Assembly (NCBI RefSeq): GCF_003390925.1
Contig: NZ_QUBS01000075.1
Coordinates: 1 to 64,000, forward strand
From: Trinickia diaoshuihuensis
Lineage (GTDB): Bacteria; Pseudomonadota; Gammaproteobacteria; Burkholderiales; Burkholderiaceae
Direction: 5' to 3'
DNA: 64,000 nt
Shown here: piece after piece, positions 17,787 to 27,233 of the stretch
Position numbering within the stretch: the first letter of the stretch is position 1
Layout of the letters: every line of letters begins with the position of its first letter
Notes under the pieces: generated by a model
What the model saw: the letters and a program-made list of their open reading frames with translations, nothing else
The model's database searches: none
What the model was told of the DNA's origin: nothing
Made by a program: the position numbers and the translations under genes

Positions 17787-18188
17787 CGGCGAATGCTTGG
17801 CTCGCCTTTCTCGCGGAAAAGCGGGAGTGAAACATTGATCGTCTGTAGGTATTTGAGTGATAGCGCGGCATTCGTATAGATTGTCGCGCTATCCATTGAT
17901 TTTTATTATTCGATAGATGACCGCCGAAAAATACCGACCGGTCTGGGCGAATGGGAAACCGGTCATGCTGTTCGTTAAATCAGCGGGGCGGGCTTTCAGA
18001 TGCGTTATGATACCCGCTTTCGCTTAGACGACACGCAGGCGGCGAAGTAGGCGCTCTTACCTGAATTCGGAGCGATGCCCGTCGAGGTGCCACTGAGGGC
18101 TAGATGGAGCCGTGTTAGGTGGCGGCTCGCTCGCTGCGGGTCGATGCGAATCGCATGAATCCCGAAGTAGTTGCGAGGCCAGCTTGCC
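17787..18188. other. Gene-free gap upstream of the sensor kinase
   Basis: About 400 bases with no coding frame I would accept. The AT content rises between 17830 and 17930. An inverted repeat at 17859-17893 is annotated separately. The kinase promoter is presumably here, but I cannot place it. Confidence 0.6.
17859..17893. repeat. Inverted repeat GATAGCGCG-N17-CGCGCTATC followed by a T-rich stretch
   Basis: Nine-base perfect arms. After the right arm, a T-rich run (bases 17899-17909, ATTTTTATTAT) begins six bases later. It could be a weak terminator for the methyltransferase transcript or an operator. Confidence 0.45.
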
Positions 18189-19628
18189 ATGTACTCCTTA
18201 TTGCCCGCGTTTGTATCGGCGCTGTTTTTTGGGTTCGGTGTCTATGTGTTGGTTGCCGTGGGCGGGACAAGGGTGTCTACGCCGTTCGTCGCCATGTGTG
18301 CGACGACCTTCGTGTGGCAGGGAACTTGGGCATTTCTTTTTCAAACGACAAACCCGAGCGTTGGAAACTTACTGGTCAAGATAGGGTATTTCGCCATTTT
18401 ATTTTTGCCCACCACGTTTTATCACTTTCTCGTGGAAGTAGTCTCGGCGCGAAGTGAGCGGAAGTTTTTGGTGAGTTCGTACGGACTTTCTGCGGTGCTC
18501 GCAATTATTTTGGTGGTGGGTCGGGAGGTCGTCGATGGATTTTCCGTCCACTCGTTTGGATATTATCCGAGGGCTGGTCTTCTACACCCTATTCATGTGG
18601 TGCAGACGGTTCTCCTGGCCGGGCGAAGTGGTTGGCTGATTTTGCGCGCGAAGCGACATGCGGGGGCTTCCAGTTCCCGCAGGCTACTTAATTTATGCTT
18701 GACGAGCCTGGGCTTGTACTCGATCGCCGCCAGCGATTATGCGGTCAATTACGGCTTTGATTTTTATCCGTTCGGCGCCGTTTTTGTGGCCGTCAGCCTT
18801 GGAATCCTGGCCGTTTCGATCGTGCGCTACGGTCTAATGGGTCCCCGGCTAATGCTTGCGACGGTCGCGCATGAAGTGGCGTCGCCGCTTGCCACGATTG
18901 GCTTACATGCCGACGAGCTATACCGCGTGTTACCCGAACTCCTACGCGGCTACAAGCTTGCGGTCAGCTACGGCTTATGCGCCGATAGGTTGTCCATGGC
19001 GGCCGAGCCCGACCGAGTGCCTGCTCTCGCCTCGGCTATCAGGCGTCAAGTGGACAGCACCAGCACTGTAATCGAAATGTCGATGGCGTCGCTTACCCTG
19101 GGCCGGTTGGATAAGCGCAGCTTCGGCGCGCATTCGGTCAGTGGGTGCATTCAATCCGCGCTGCATCGCTTCCCCTTCCGTTCAGGAGAACGAGAATTAG
19201 TGGTGGTGGCGTCCATCGAGCCCGATATTATTTTTTGGGGCTCGGATTCCCTGTTGATCTTCGTGTTGATCAATCTGCTGAAGAACGCGCTGCAAGCGAT
19301 TGCGTCCGTCGGCAAAGGAAATATCGAGATCGAGGCGTACCGTGCAAGCGGATTTTGCGTGCTGCGCTTTAGCGATACGGGACCGGGAATTGCACCAGAG
19401 GTGTTGCCTCAGATTTTCGACCCCTTTTTCTCCACGAAAGCATACGGGCGCGGAGCCGGTGTGGGGCTAACGTTTTGCCGTCGTGTCTGCGACGCGTTGG
19501 GTGGCAGCATCTCGTGCGATTCCGTGCTCGGCGCGCGTACGACATTTACCTTGCGATTGCCGGAACCGGCTTCGGGGGCAGTCCGTGCGAAGCACGATCT
19601 GCCCCCGCCGAGATACGGCTTAGGTTAA
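18189..19628 (+). CDS. Membrane histidine kinase with 7TM-type N-terminal sensor
   Basis: A 479-residue kinase. About seven hydrophobic segments fill residues 1-215, with GYYPRAG in a loop (about 124-130) as in HisK_7TM sensor domains. The phosphoacceptor His lies in VAHEVASPLATI (about 228). The N-box is VLINLLKNALQAI, G1 is DTGPGIAPEVL and G2 is GAGVGLTFCRRV, so the kinase core is complete. ATG 18189 opens the first TM segment. The layout recalls quorum-sensing kinases such as PhcS, LqsS and CqsS, which detect lipophilic signals in the membrane. The receiver protein encoded at 20383 is the obvious partner. Confidence 0.87.
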   Translation: MYSLLPAFVSALFFGFGVYVLVAVGGTRVSTPFVAMCATTFVWQGTWAFLFQTTNPSVGNLLVKIGYFAILFLPTTFYHFLVEVVSARSERKFLVSSYGLSAVLAIILVVGREVVDGFSVHSFGYYPRAGLLHPIHVVQTVLLAGRSGWLILRAKRHAGASSSRRLLNLCLTSLGLYSIAASDYAVNYGFDFYPFGAVFVAVSLGILAVSIVRYGLMGPRLMLATVAHEVASPLATIGLHADELYRVLPELLRGYKLAVSYGLCADRLSMAAEPDRVPALASAIRRQVDSTSTVIEMSMASLTLGRLDKRSFGAHSVSGCIQSALHRFPFRSGERELVVVASIEPDIIFWGSDSLLIFVLINLLKNALQAIASVGKGNIEIEAYRASGFCVLRFSDTGPGIAPEVLPQIFDPFFSTKAYGRGAGVGLTFCRRVCDALGGSISCDSVLGARTTFTLRLPEPASGAVRAKHDLPPPRYGLG

Positions 19629-19638
19629 AGCAAGCGGG

Positions 19639-20136
19639 TTAGCTTGCCGTGTCTTGCAAAGTTACCTCGTATTGCTTGACGCGCTCGATGATGTCGGCGG
19701 GGAAGCGCCGTATCCGCTTATCGTGCCCGGCAAACAAAATTTGCTGGTAGCCGACGGAAACGGCGCGGCCGTCGACGTAGAAGCGAAACAGCAGATAGGC
19801 CGAACACTGCCTGACTTTGAATGTGTTCAGATAGCAGTCGACTCTCTGGAAAGGAAACGTCTCCTGAACGTATTCTTGATGAGCCCGCTTAGTGATGAAC
19901 GTGCCGCCCGCACCGAGCAGGTTGTTGTCGATACACTCAAAAAACCATCGTTCGCGGCATACGCCCTGCCACTCGAAGTACCTGGCAAAGTACGTGTTGG
20001 CGAACGCATTGGAGTCCTTCAGGTATATGTCGATCACATGATGGAACGTCTGGCAGTTTGACAGGTCGAGCACGCCTTCGGTGAAAAGGGCCGTCTGGAT
20101 TTCCCGAGGGCCGAGTGCATCGCGTGTGGGTAACAT
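19639..20136 (-). CDS. Hotdog-fold acyl thioesterase
   Basis: A 165-residue protein with the single-domain hotdog pattern VIDIYLKDSNAFANTYFARYFEWQGVCRERWFFE. This is close to the 4HBT / enediyne-type thioesterases, where the strand-turn places a conserved Asn/Arg at the active site. The second half (YLLFRFYVDGRAVSVGYQQILFAG) completes the fold. AAGGA is eight bases before ATG 20136. It lies on the opposite strand between the kinase and receiver genes, which suggests a link to the same pathway. A likely reaction is release of an acyl or polyketide chain from CoA or ACP; the substrate is unknown. Confidence 0.78.
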   Translation of the reverse strand: MLPTRDALGPREIQTALFTEGVLDLSNCQTFHHVIDIYLKDSNAFANTYFARYFEWQGVCRERWFFECIDNNLLGAGGTFITKRAHQEYVQETFPFQRVDCYLNTFKVRQCSAYLLFRFYVDGRAVSVGYQQILFAGHDKRIRRFPADIIERVKQYEVTLQDTAS

Positions 20137-20382
20137 AACAAATTCCTTGAAACAGTTGCTACGAGCGGTAGCGCGCATTCGCCCAGGTTTTGGCGAATAC
20201 GTGATTGTTACTGGCTAGATTTATCCGCTGATTTTGCGCGGCCACGGCCTGGAGGAAATCGATCTCCAGGAAGCGTCGTGCCGGCGTCTATGCAATAATC
20301 GTTGCCGCGACCTGTTGATGCTCAGTGCGAGCATTGGCGAAGCTGCGGTCGAAAGGGAAAAATCTTGCTAGAGGCTTACCAC

Positions 20383-21369
20383 ATGAGTTCCTTTGTCAAG
20401 CAGCCGCTCTTCCATCCTCTGTCGGTTCTCTTTGTCGACGATAACGAGGATTTCCTTAACGGTTTGCGCGGGATCTTTTGCGATCGGGCTGTGAATCGTT
20501 TTTTCACAAACCCCAAAGCCGCGCTTGACTATATCGAGTCATATAGCGGCGCCATACATGGCGATGAGCTATCGGGCGCGGATTGCTTGGCGATCGAACG
20601 AGGCCCAAGCAACGCATTGGGAAAAGACCGGTTGCCCGACGCCGAGCGGTTCGAAGAGATCGCCGCCGTTGTAGTCGATTACGAGATGCCGGAAATGGAC
20701 GGTATCCGCTTTCTTTCGTCGATTCGCGACCTTCCTTGCACCAAGATCTTGTTGACGGGCGTCGCGGGAAACCGGGAGGCAGTTGACGCATTCAACTCGA
20801 ACCTTATTGATTTTTACCTGCGCAAGACCGACGCGGAGATGCCCCAAAAGCTGACGAACCTCTTGGCGGATGCGCAAAAGCGCTATTGCGAGCAACGGGG
20901 GCAAGTGAGCGTGCACAACGTCGGCACCACCTATCGCGACCCCCGAGTCAAGCGTTTACTCGACGAACTCGCGGCTCGGGACGGCATCGTCGAGTACTAC
21001 TGGCGAGCCGGCCAAAACGCCGTGCTGATGTTCGACGCACAGGGCGACGCTAGCGTCTTCGTCGCGTGGGATGAGCAAGAGTGGGCGTTTCAGTGCGACA
21101 CCGTCACCGATGCCGGCGGCCCCCAGTGGCTGCACCAAGCGATGACCGAGCGGCGAGTCATGCCGTTGTTTTGGCCGGAGGAGGCATATCGCCCAGATCT
21201 CGCCCGAATCCGAACCACGGAGTTTCATCCGATTCCCGATTGGCCAGGTGCCTTTTACAGTGTGACGCCGCTGGATCGATCGGAACTCGAGCCCGCTACG
21301 CTGAGCTTCGCCCAATGGCGCCAAATCCGCCTGACCGGGGCGGCGAGTTCAAGCGGGGCGCGTCTATAG
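20383..21369 (+). CDS. Response regulator with extended receiver and unclassified C-terminal domain
   Basis: A 328-residue protein. The receiver shows VLFVDDNED, the phospho-acceptor in VVVDYEMPEMDG (Asp about 99), LLTG and YLRKTD. It has an unusual insertion of roughly 40 residues (about 52-92) before the acceptor strand. The stretch KILLTGVAGNREAVDAFNSNLIDFYLRK resembles receivers of the LqsR type. The C-terminal part (about 170-328) has no HTH; it contains FDAQGDASVFVAWDEQEWAFQCD and does not look like a DNA-binding domain. Start ATG 20383 follows AGAGG. It is probably phosphorylated by the kinase at 18189. Confidence 0.82.
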   Translation: MSSFVKQPLFHPLSVLFVDDNEDFLNGLRGIFCDRAVNRFFTNPKAALDYIESYSGAIHGDELSGADCLAIERGPSNALGKDRLPDAERFEEIAAVVVDYEMPEMDGIRFLSSIRDLPCTKILLTGVAGNREAVDAFNSNLIDFYLRKTDAEMPQKLTNLLADAQKRYCEQRGQVSVHNVGTTYRDPRVKRLLDELAARDGIVEYYWRAGQNAVLMFDAQGDASVFVAWDEQEWAFQCDTVTDAGGPQWLHQAMTERRVMPLFWPEEAYRPDLARIRTTEFHPIPDWPGAFYSVTPLDRSELEPATLSFAQWRQIRLTGAASSSGARL

Positions 21370-21627
21370 TTTTACTAATGCTCTCATTCATTGGCGAGAT
21401 CGATCAGCGCTCGGCCCGTCCGCTTAAATAGTCCGACTAGTTTAAGGGTATCTATGTATTAAGGTCGCTTGCCCGCTGAGCTAGCATGGCTGCGTTCATG
21501 CATTGGCCACCGCGCGGTTTGCCGTTTTTGCGCGCGGGGCGCGCCGGGGCGAAGACCGGCGCCAGCCGGCAACGGTGCGCGCCGTTTCGCAAAGAGCATT
21601 CAACCAACGAAAACGATGGAGGATGTG

Positions 21628-22734
21628 ATGACGAGCGAGCGAGACGATGCGCGGGAAATGTCGCAAGAGCCGGCCGGCGAGACGGTGGAGAATCGAACGC
21701 GGCGAGGATTGCTGCAAGGTGCCGGGCTAGGCGCCGCATTGGCGATGATGGGCGGCCTGGTCTCTCCCGCGCAGGCGGCCGAGGCGCCGTTTCCCTCGCA
21801 CAAGCGTTGGAAGATCGTTTTCGTCAATCACGTGACGACAAATCCGTTTTTCGTGCCGACGCAATACGGCATCCAAGACGCGTGCGGCATGTTCAACATG
21901 GACTATCAGTGGACCGGGTCGGCCAATGCCGACGTCGGCGAAATGGTCAATGCGATGAACGCGGCGATCGCCGCCAAAGCCGATGCCATCGCGGTGCCCA
22001 TCGTCGATCCGAAAGCATTCGACAAGCCGATCGAAAAGGCGCTGGACGCGGGCATCCCCGTATTCGCCTACAACGCCGACGCACCGCGCGGCAGTACCAA
22101 TACGAGACTCGCCTATATCGGTCAGGACCTCTATCTGTCCGGTTATCAAATGGGCGAGCGTATCGTGAGCATGATCGACAGCGGGCTCGTCGCGCTGTTC
22201 ATTGCCACACCGGGCCAGCTCAATATTCAGCCGCGTTTGGACGGCGCGATGGACGCGATCAAAAAGTCCGGCAAGAAAATCGACGCACAGATGATCGCCA
22301 CGGGCGCCACCGTCAACGAAGAACTATCCAAGATCAAGGCGTTTTACCTGGGCCACCAGGATTTGAAAGGCATGTTCGCCGTCGATGCGGGCAGCACCCA
22401 AGGCGTCGCGCAAGTCATCAAGGAATCGAAGCTCACGGAGAAGGGCGTGCATGGCGGCGGATTCGATTTGCTGCCGACCACGATTCAATTGATTCACGAA
22501 GGTTTCCTCGATTTCACGATCGATCAGCAGCCCTACGTGCAAGGGTTCTACACGGCGATGGAAGCGTTTATCTACTTGTCGTCGGGCGGCTTGGTCGGGC
22601 CGGCGAACATCAATACCGGGCTGAAGTTCGTGACGAAGTCGAGTGTCGATCCTTACCTGAACACCTCGACGCGTTATGAAGGCAAGAGCACGAAGGCGCA
22701 GATCGTGCCGCGCTCGGGCGCCATCAAGTCATGA
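21628..22734 (+). CDS. Sugar ABC transporter, periplasmic binding protein (RbsB type)
   Basis: A 368-residue protein. The N-terminal signal contains a twin-arginine (NRTRRGLLQGAGLGAALAMM), cleaved near PAQA-AE. The Peripla_BP_4 domain follows: KIVFVNHVTTNPFF, GSANADVGEMVNAMNAAIA and DAIAVPIVDPKAFDKPIEKA. GGAGG five bases before ATG 21628 decides the start. First gene of a three-gene importer: the permease start overlaps its stop (ATGA). Ligand: probably a pentose, hexose or inositol type sugar, not decidable here. Confidence 0.92.
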   Translation: MTSERDDAREMSQEPAGETVENRTRRGLLQGAGLGAALAMMGGLVSPAQAAEAPFPSHKRWKIVFVNHVTTNPFFVPTQYGIQDACGMFNMDYQWTGSANADVGEMVNAMNAAIAAKADAIAVPIVDPKAFDKPIEKALDAGIPVFAYNADAPRGSTNTRLAYIGQDLYLSGYQMGERIVSMIDSGLVALFIATPGQLNIQPRLDGAMDAIKKSGKKIDAQMIATGATVNEELSKIKAFYLGHQDLKGMFAVDAGSTQGVAQVIKESKLTEKGVHGGGFDLLPTTIQLIHEGFLDFTIDQQPYVQGFYTAMEAFIYLSSGGLVGPANINTGLKFVTKSSVDPYLNTSTRYEGKSTKAQIVPRSGAIKS

Positions 22735-23737
22735 GCGATAGCGTGAAGCACGCGCAAGCAAGTCCCGTCGCCTCGCGCCCGCGCGCGAGGCTCGGCGCGT
22801 TCGCATGGTCGGCCGAGTTGCGCATCTTGCTCGTGGCCGTGGCGGTGGGCGCGTATTTCGAAACTGCCAATCACGACTTCTTGCTGACGAGCGCGAGCCT
22901 GCAAAACTTGTCGCAGTTCGTTGCGCCCGCGGCGATCATCGCGTTCGGCGAGATCATGCTCATGATCGGCGGCGAAATCGACCTCTCCGCGGGCATGGTG
23001 TTCGCGTTCGCGCCTTTCATCATGGCGTTCGCGCAAGATGCGGGCGCGCCGATGTGGCTCGCCGTCGCGGCAGGTCTCGCGGCGGCGGGCCTCGTCGGGT
23101 TCGTCAACGGCGCGGTGACGGTATTTTTGCGCTTGCCTTCGTTCGTCACGACACTGGGGACGTTATTCCTCATCAACGGGATTACGCTGACGATCTCGCA
23201 TGGAACGCCTGTCTCGACGCCGGGCGGGCCCGTATTCACGGCCGTGATGGGCGGCTGGGGCTACAGCGAAATTTGCTGGGCCGTCGTCATCGCGGTCTTG
23301 ATGCACGTCATGCTGAGGCACACGCGCTGGGGACTGCATACAGTGGCCAGCGGCGCGAATCCGCTCGGCGCATCGGAGGCCGGCATCCACGTGAACCGCT
23401 TGAAGCTCGGCAACTTCATCTTGGCGGCTGTGCTGGCCGGTCTCACGGGCATCCTCGAAGGCGTTCGCATTACCTCGATCGATCCGCAGGCGGGCGGCAA
23501 TCAAATCATGTTCTTGGCGGTGGCCGCCGCCGTCATCGGCGGTACGCCGCTGACGGGGGGCTCGGGTACGATCGTCGGCGGGCTGATCGGCGCGGCGGTG
23601 CTCGGCATGTTGAACGACGGCTTCACACTGATCGGCATCAATGCCTTTACGTTCAACATCATCCTCGGCGCCGCGATTCTCGCCGCAATGATCTTCAACA
23701 TCCATGTGGCGCGGCTCGGCCGGCGCGGGAGATCGTG

Positions 23738-23738
<1 letters not shown>
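22731..23738 (+). CDS. Sugar ABC transporter permease (RbsC type)
   Basis: A 335-residue inner-membrane protein with 8-10 hydrophobic segments. The BPD_transp_2 signatures are GEIMLMIGGEIDLSAGMV, FVTTLGTLFLINGI, ASGANPLGASEAGIHVNR and the C-terminal GGTPLTGGSGTIVGG with GLI. It forms the channel with the ATPase encoded next; both junctions overlap (ATGA at 22731, TGATG at 23736), which indicates translational coupling. Confidence 0.95.
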
Positions 23739-24526
<788 letters not shown>

Positions 24527-24543
24527 TCGCGCGATAGCGGAGC

Positions 24544-24563
24544 GCAGCCCGAGCCCGGGCTGC
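24544..24563. terminator. Hairpin between the convergent ABC genes
   Basis: GCAGCCCG-AGCC-CGGGCTGC, a perfect 8-bp stem with a 4-base loop, sits between the convergent stop codons. There is no clear T-run on either side; it could serve both transcripts. Confidence 0.5.
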
Positions 24564-24569
24564 TATCAA

Positions 24570-25859
24570 TCAGTTCGTCTTGGCCGCCGCGGCTAGCTTA
24601 TCGGCCGCTTGCTGGGCGGTTTCATCCTTGCTGACCCAGTAGTTGCCGATGACGTCGTAGAACGCGCCTTCCACCGCGGGTGTGACGAGCATGTCATGCG
24701 CCCATGAAGGCACGAGGCCGCCCGATGCACCCGCCGATTTGAAGTCGGCGGACGATTTCTTGGCGCAGTCGTCGAATTTGGCCAAGCTCAAATCCTGACG
24801 GACCGGGATCGAGCCTTTGTTCAAGTTGAACGCTTCTTGGAAAGCGGGGCTCATGAGCAGGCCCGCCATGTCCTTTTGCCCCTTCTCGACGCCCGGCGTT
24901 TTCACCTTGAAGAAGACGAAGCTATCGACGTTGAACGTGAAGTCTTTCTGCGAGCCCGGGGCCGCCACGCATAGATAGTCTTTGCCGGGAGCTTTGCCGG
25001 CAACCGTGAATTCGCCCTTGGCCCAATCGCCCATGAATTGCATGGCGGCTTTGCCGTTGATGACCATGGCGGTGGCCATGTTCCAATCGCGTCCCACTTG
25101 CCCTTCGTCCGTGTAGGCCTTGATCCGTTTGAACGTCTCCAGCGCCTTGACCATCGTCGGGCCTCTCAAGGTGGCCTGGTCGAGTTGGACGAATGCTTTC
25201 TTATAGAACGCGGGGCCGCCCACGCCGAGGGCGACCGATTCGAACGTCTCGGCCTCCTGCCAAGGCTGTCCGCCGATCGCAACGGGAGTGATGCCGGCTT
25301 TCTTCAGCGCGTCGGCCACCTTGAAGAAGTCGTCCCAGGTGACGGGCGGTTGCGCGCCCACCTTATTCAACGCCGCCGCATTGATCCAGAGCCAGTTCAC
25401 GCGATGCACGTTGACGGGCGCACCCACGTACTGGCCGTTGTATTTCATGATGCCGGCGATTTCAGGCGGCAATAGACGATCCCAGTTGCCGGCTTTGGCG
25501 ACATCGTCGATCGGCAGCAGTACGTCTTGATCGGCCCATTCCTTGATGGCGGGGCCTTTGATCTGCGCGGCGGCGGGAGGATTGCCCGCCACCACGCGCG
25601 TTTTGAGCGCCGTCATCGCGTTGCCGCCGCCACCGCCCGCCACGGCGAAGTCCACCCACGTGTCGCCTTTTTGTTCGAGCATCTGCTTGAGCAACTGCGC
25701 CGATTTCGCCTCGCCGCCCGAGGTCCAGTAGTGGAGGACCTCGACCGGTGCCGCGTGCGCGCCGCTCGATGCAAAGGCGGCCACGGCCGCCGCGCAAGCC
25801 GTCAACGTGGCGAAAATCCGGCGCGCGCGAGCGCTGCGCGAATGCTGTGTCGAACGCAT
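24570..25859 (-). CDS. Sugar ABC binding protein, family 1 (glucose/mannose GtsA-like), orphan
   Basis: A 429-residue exported protein with a signal peptide ending ASSGAHA-AP. The domain opens VEVLHYWTSGGEAKSAQLLKQ and contains GGGGGNAMTALKTRV and GAPVNVHRVNWLWINAAAL, as in the glucose/mannose-binding proteins of Pseudomonas and Burkholderia. GGGAGA precedes ATG 25859, which sets the start. No permease or ATPase follows. A LacI-family gene lies divergently, with a palindromic operator between, so expression is probably sugar-induced. Partner membrane proteins must be elsewhere. Confidence 0.92.
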   Translation of the reverse strand: MRSTQHSRSARARRIFATLTACAAAVAAFASSGAHAAPVEVLHYWTSGGEAKSAQLLKQMLEQKGDTWVDFAVAGGGGGNAMTALKTRVVAGNPPAAAQIKGPAIKEWADQDVLLPIDDVAKAGNWDRLLPPEIAGIMKYNGQYVGAPVNVHRVNWLWINAAALNKVGAQPPVTWDDFFKVADALKKAGITPVAIGGQPWQEAETFESVALGVGGPAFYKKAFVQLDQATLRGPTMVKALETFKRIKAYTDEGQVGRDWNMATAMVINGKAAMQFMGDWAKGEFTVAGKAPGKDYLCVAAPGSQKDFTFNVDSFVFFKVKTPGVEKGQKDMAGLLMSPAFQEAFNLNKGSIPVRQDLSLAKFDDCAKKSSADFKSAGASGGLVPSWAHDMLVTPAVEGAFYDVIGNYWVSKDETAQQAADKLAAAAKTN

Positions 25860-25926
25860 GAAAGGTTCTCCCATCGCCGGCGCGCGGCGCATATGGTTGA
25901 TTTGATCGGAGGATTTCCGGCGACTG

Positions 25927-25942
25927 ATGGTAGCGCTAACAT
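25927..25942. promoter_or_regulatory. LacI/GntR-type operator, ATGGTAGCGCTAACAT
   Basis: A 16-bp near-perfect dyad (one mismatched pair) with the central CG of LacI-family operators. It is very close to the gluconate-type site ATGTTACSSGTAACAT. It lies 67 bp from the binding-protein start and 78 bp from the LacI-family start, suited to control both. Confidence 0.7.
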
Positions 25943-26020
25943 CCGGATGTCCCCACTAGGAGGAACCCTGCAAGCCCGGCGCGAGTTTTGGCTTGCGCGC
26001 AAACCGGCGATACTCTCGCC

Positions 26021-27091
26021 ATGACAAAGACCAAGCAAACGATACCGGCGCCTGGGTTTCGCGACGCGAGACCGGCTGCGGTTGGCGGCAGGCGCCGGCC
26101 TAGCGGCCGCGCGACGCTCGAGGATGTCGCGCGCCGGGCCGAGGTCAGCACGATGACGGTGTCGCGCGCATTGCGCGATCCGTCTCTGGTCTCGCCGGCG
26201 GCCCGCGCAAGGATCGACGCCGCGGTACACGCGCTCGGCTATATCCCCAACCGGGCCGCGAGTACGCTGGCTTCCGCGCGCTCGAAGTTGATCGGCGTAC
26301 TGGTGCCTTCGTTATCGAACGCGGTGTTCGTCGAAACCCTGGCAGGGGTGCAAGACTGCGTGGGCCCAGCCGGGTACCAATTGCTGATCGGCAATACCGG
26401 CTATTCGCCCGCGCGGCAGGCTCAATTGTTATCCGCGTATCTCGCGCATGCGCCGGATGGTTTTCTCGTGGCCGGTATCGACGACTCGAATGCGATCCGT
26501 GAACACTTGAAAGCATCGGGCGTTCCGCTCGTTCATATGTTCGACCTCGTGCCGCGGGGGGAGTGGGCCGTCGGGTTTTCGCAGCGCAAAGCGGGGCATG
26601 CGATCGGTGCGCATTTGGCGGCGCGCGGCGCGCGGCGCCCGGGGTTCATCGCGGCGCAGCTCGATCCGCGCACGATGCAGCGGCGCGCGGGCTACCGGCG
26701 CGCATTGCGCGAGGCCGGCTTGGGGCCCGGACCGGAGATACTGACCGAGGCGCCGTCGAGCGTCGATCTCGGCTGCACGTTGCTGCGCGCGTTGCTCGCG
26801 CAGGCCCCCGATTGCGATGCGGTATTTTGCTGCAACGACGATCTCGCGCTCGGTGCGTTATTCGAATGCCAGCGGTTGAAGATCGACGTGCCGCGCGATT
26901 TGGCGATCGTCGGATTCAACGACTTACCGTTTGCGGCGGTCGCCACGCCATCGATCACGACGGTGGCCACGCCGCGCTACGCGGTCGGATTCGAAGCGGC
27001 CCGCATGCTGCTGCGAATCGTGGAGGGCGATGCGCCCCGGCAAAACCGCATCGATTTGGGGTTTGAGCTCGTGGTCCGCGAAAGCGGTTGA
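26021..27091 (+). CDS. LacI-family transcriptional regulator (GntR-like)
   Basis: A 356-residue repressor. A basic N-terminal tail of about 30 residues precedes the HTH: ATLEDVARRAEVSTMTVSRALRDPSLVS, then the hinge NRAASTLAS. The periplasmic-binding-like sugar domain (about 90-350) includes IGVLVPSLSNAVFVE and DAVFCCNDDLALGALFECQR. It resembles the gluconate repressor subfamily. ATG 26021 has no strong ribosome-binding site; an in-frame TTG at 25988 is possible. Divergent from the orphan sugar-binding protein it probably controls. Confidence 0.92.
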   Translation: MTKTKQTIPAPGFRDARPAAVGGRRRPSGRATLEDVARRAEVSTMTVSRALRDPSLVSPAARARIDAAVHALGYIPNRAASTLASARSKLIGVLVPSLSNAVFVETLAGVQDCVGPAGYQLLIGNTGYSPARQAQLLSAYLAHAPDGFLVAGIDDSNAIREHLKASGVPLVHMFDLVPRGEWAVGFSQRKAGHAIGAHLAARGARRPGFIAAQLDPRTMQRRAGYRRALREAGLGPGPEILTEAPSSVDLGCTLLRALLAQAPDCDAVFCCNDDLALGALFECQRLKIDVPRDLAIVGFNDLPFAAVATPSITTVATPRYAVGFEAARMLLRIVEGDAPRQNRIDLGFELVVRESG

Positions 27092-27233
27092 TCGGAATGT
27101 GTCATGCGCGATGGGTTGTGCGGTGCGCCCATTGCGCGAAATCTTCATACGCAAATGCTCGCGCGTGCGGCAACTCGGCGTCGACGCTGATACTATTGTC
27201 GTCCGATTCAGGTTTGCGGTGACAGGACAGAGC

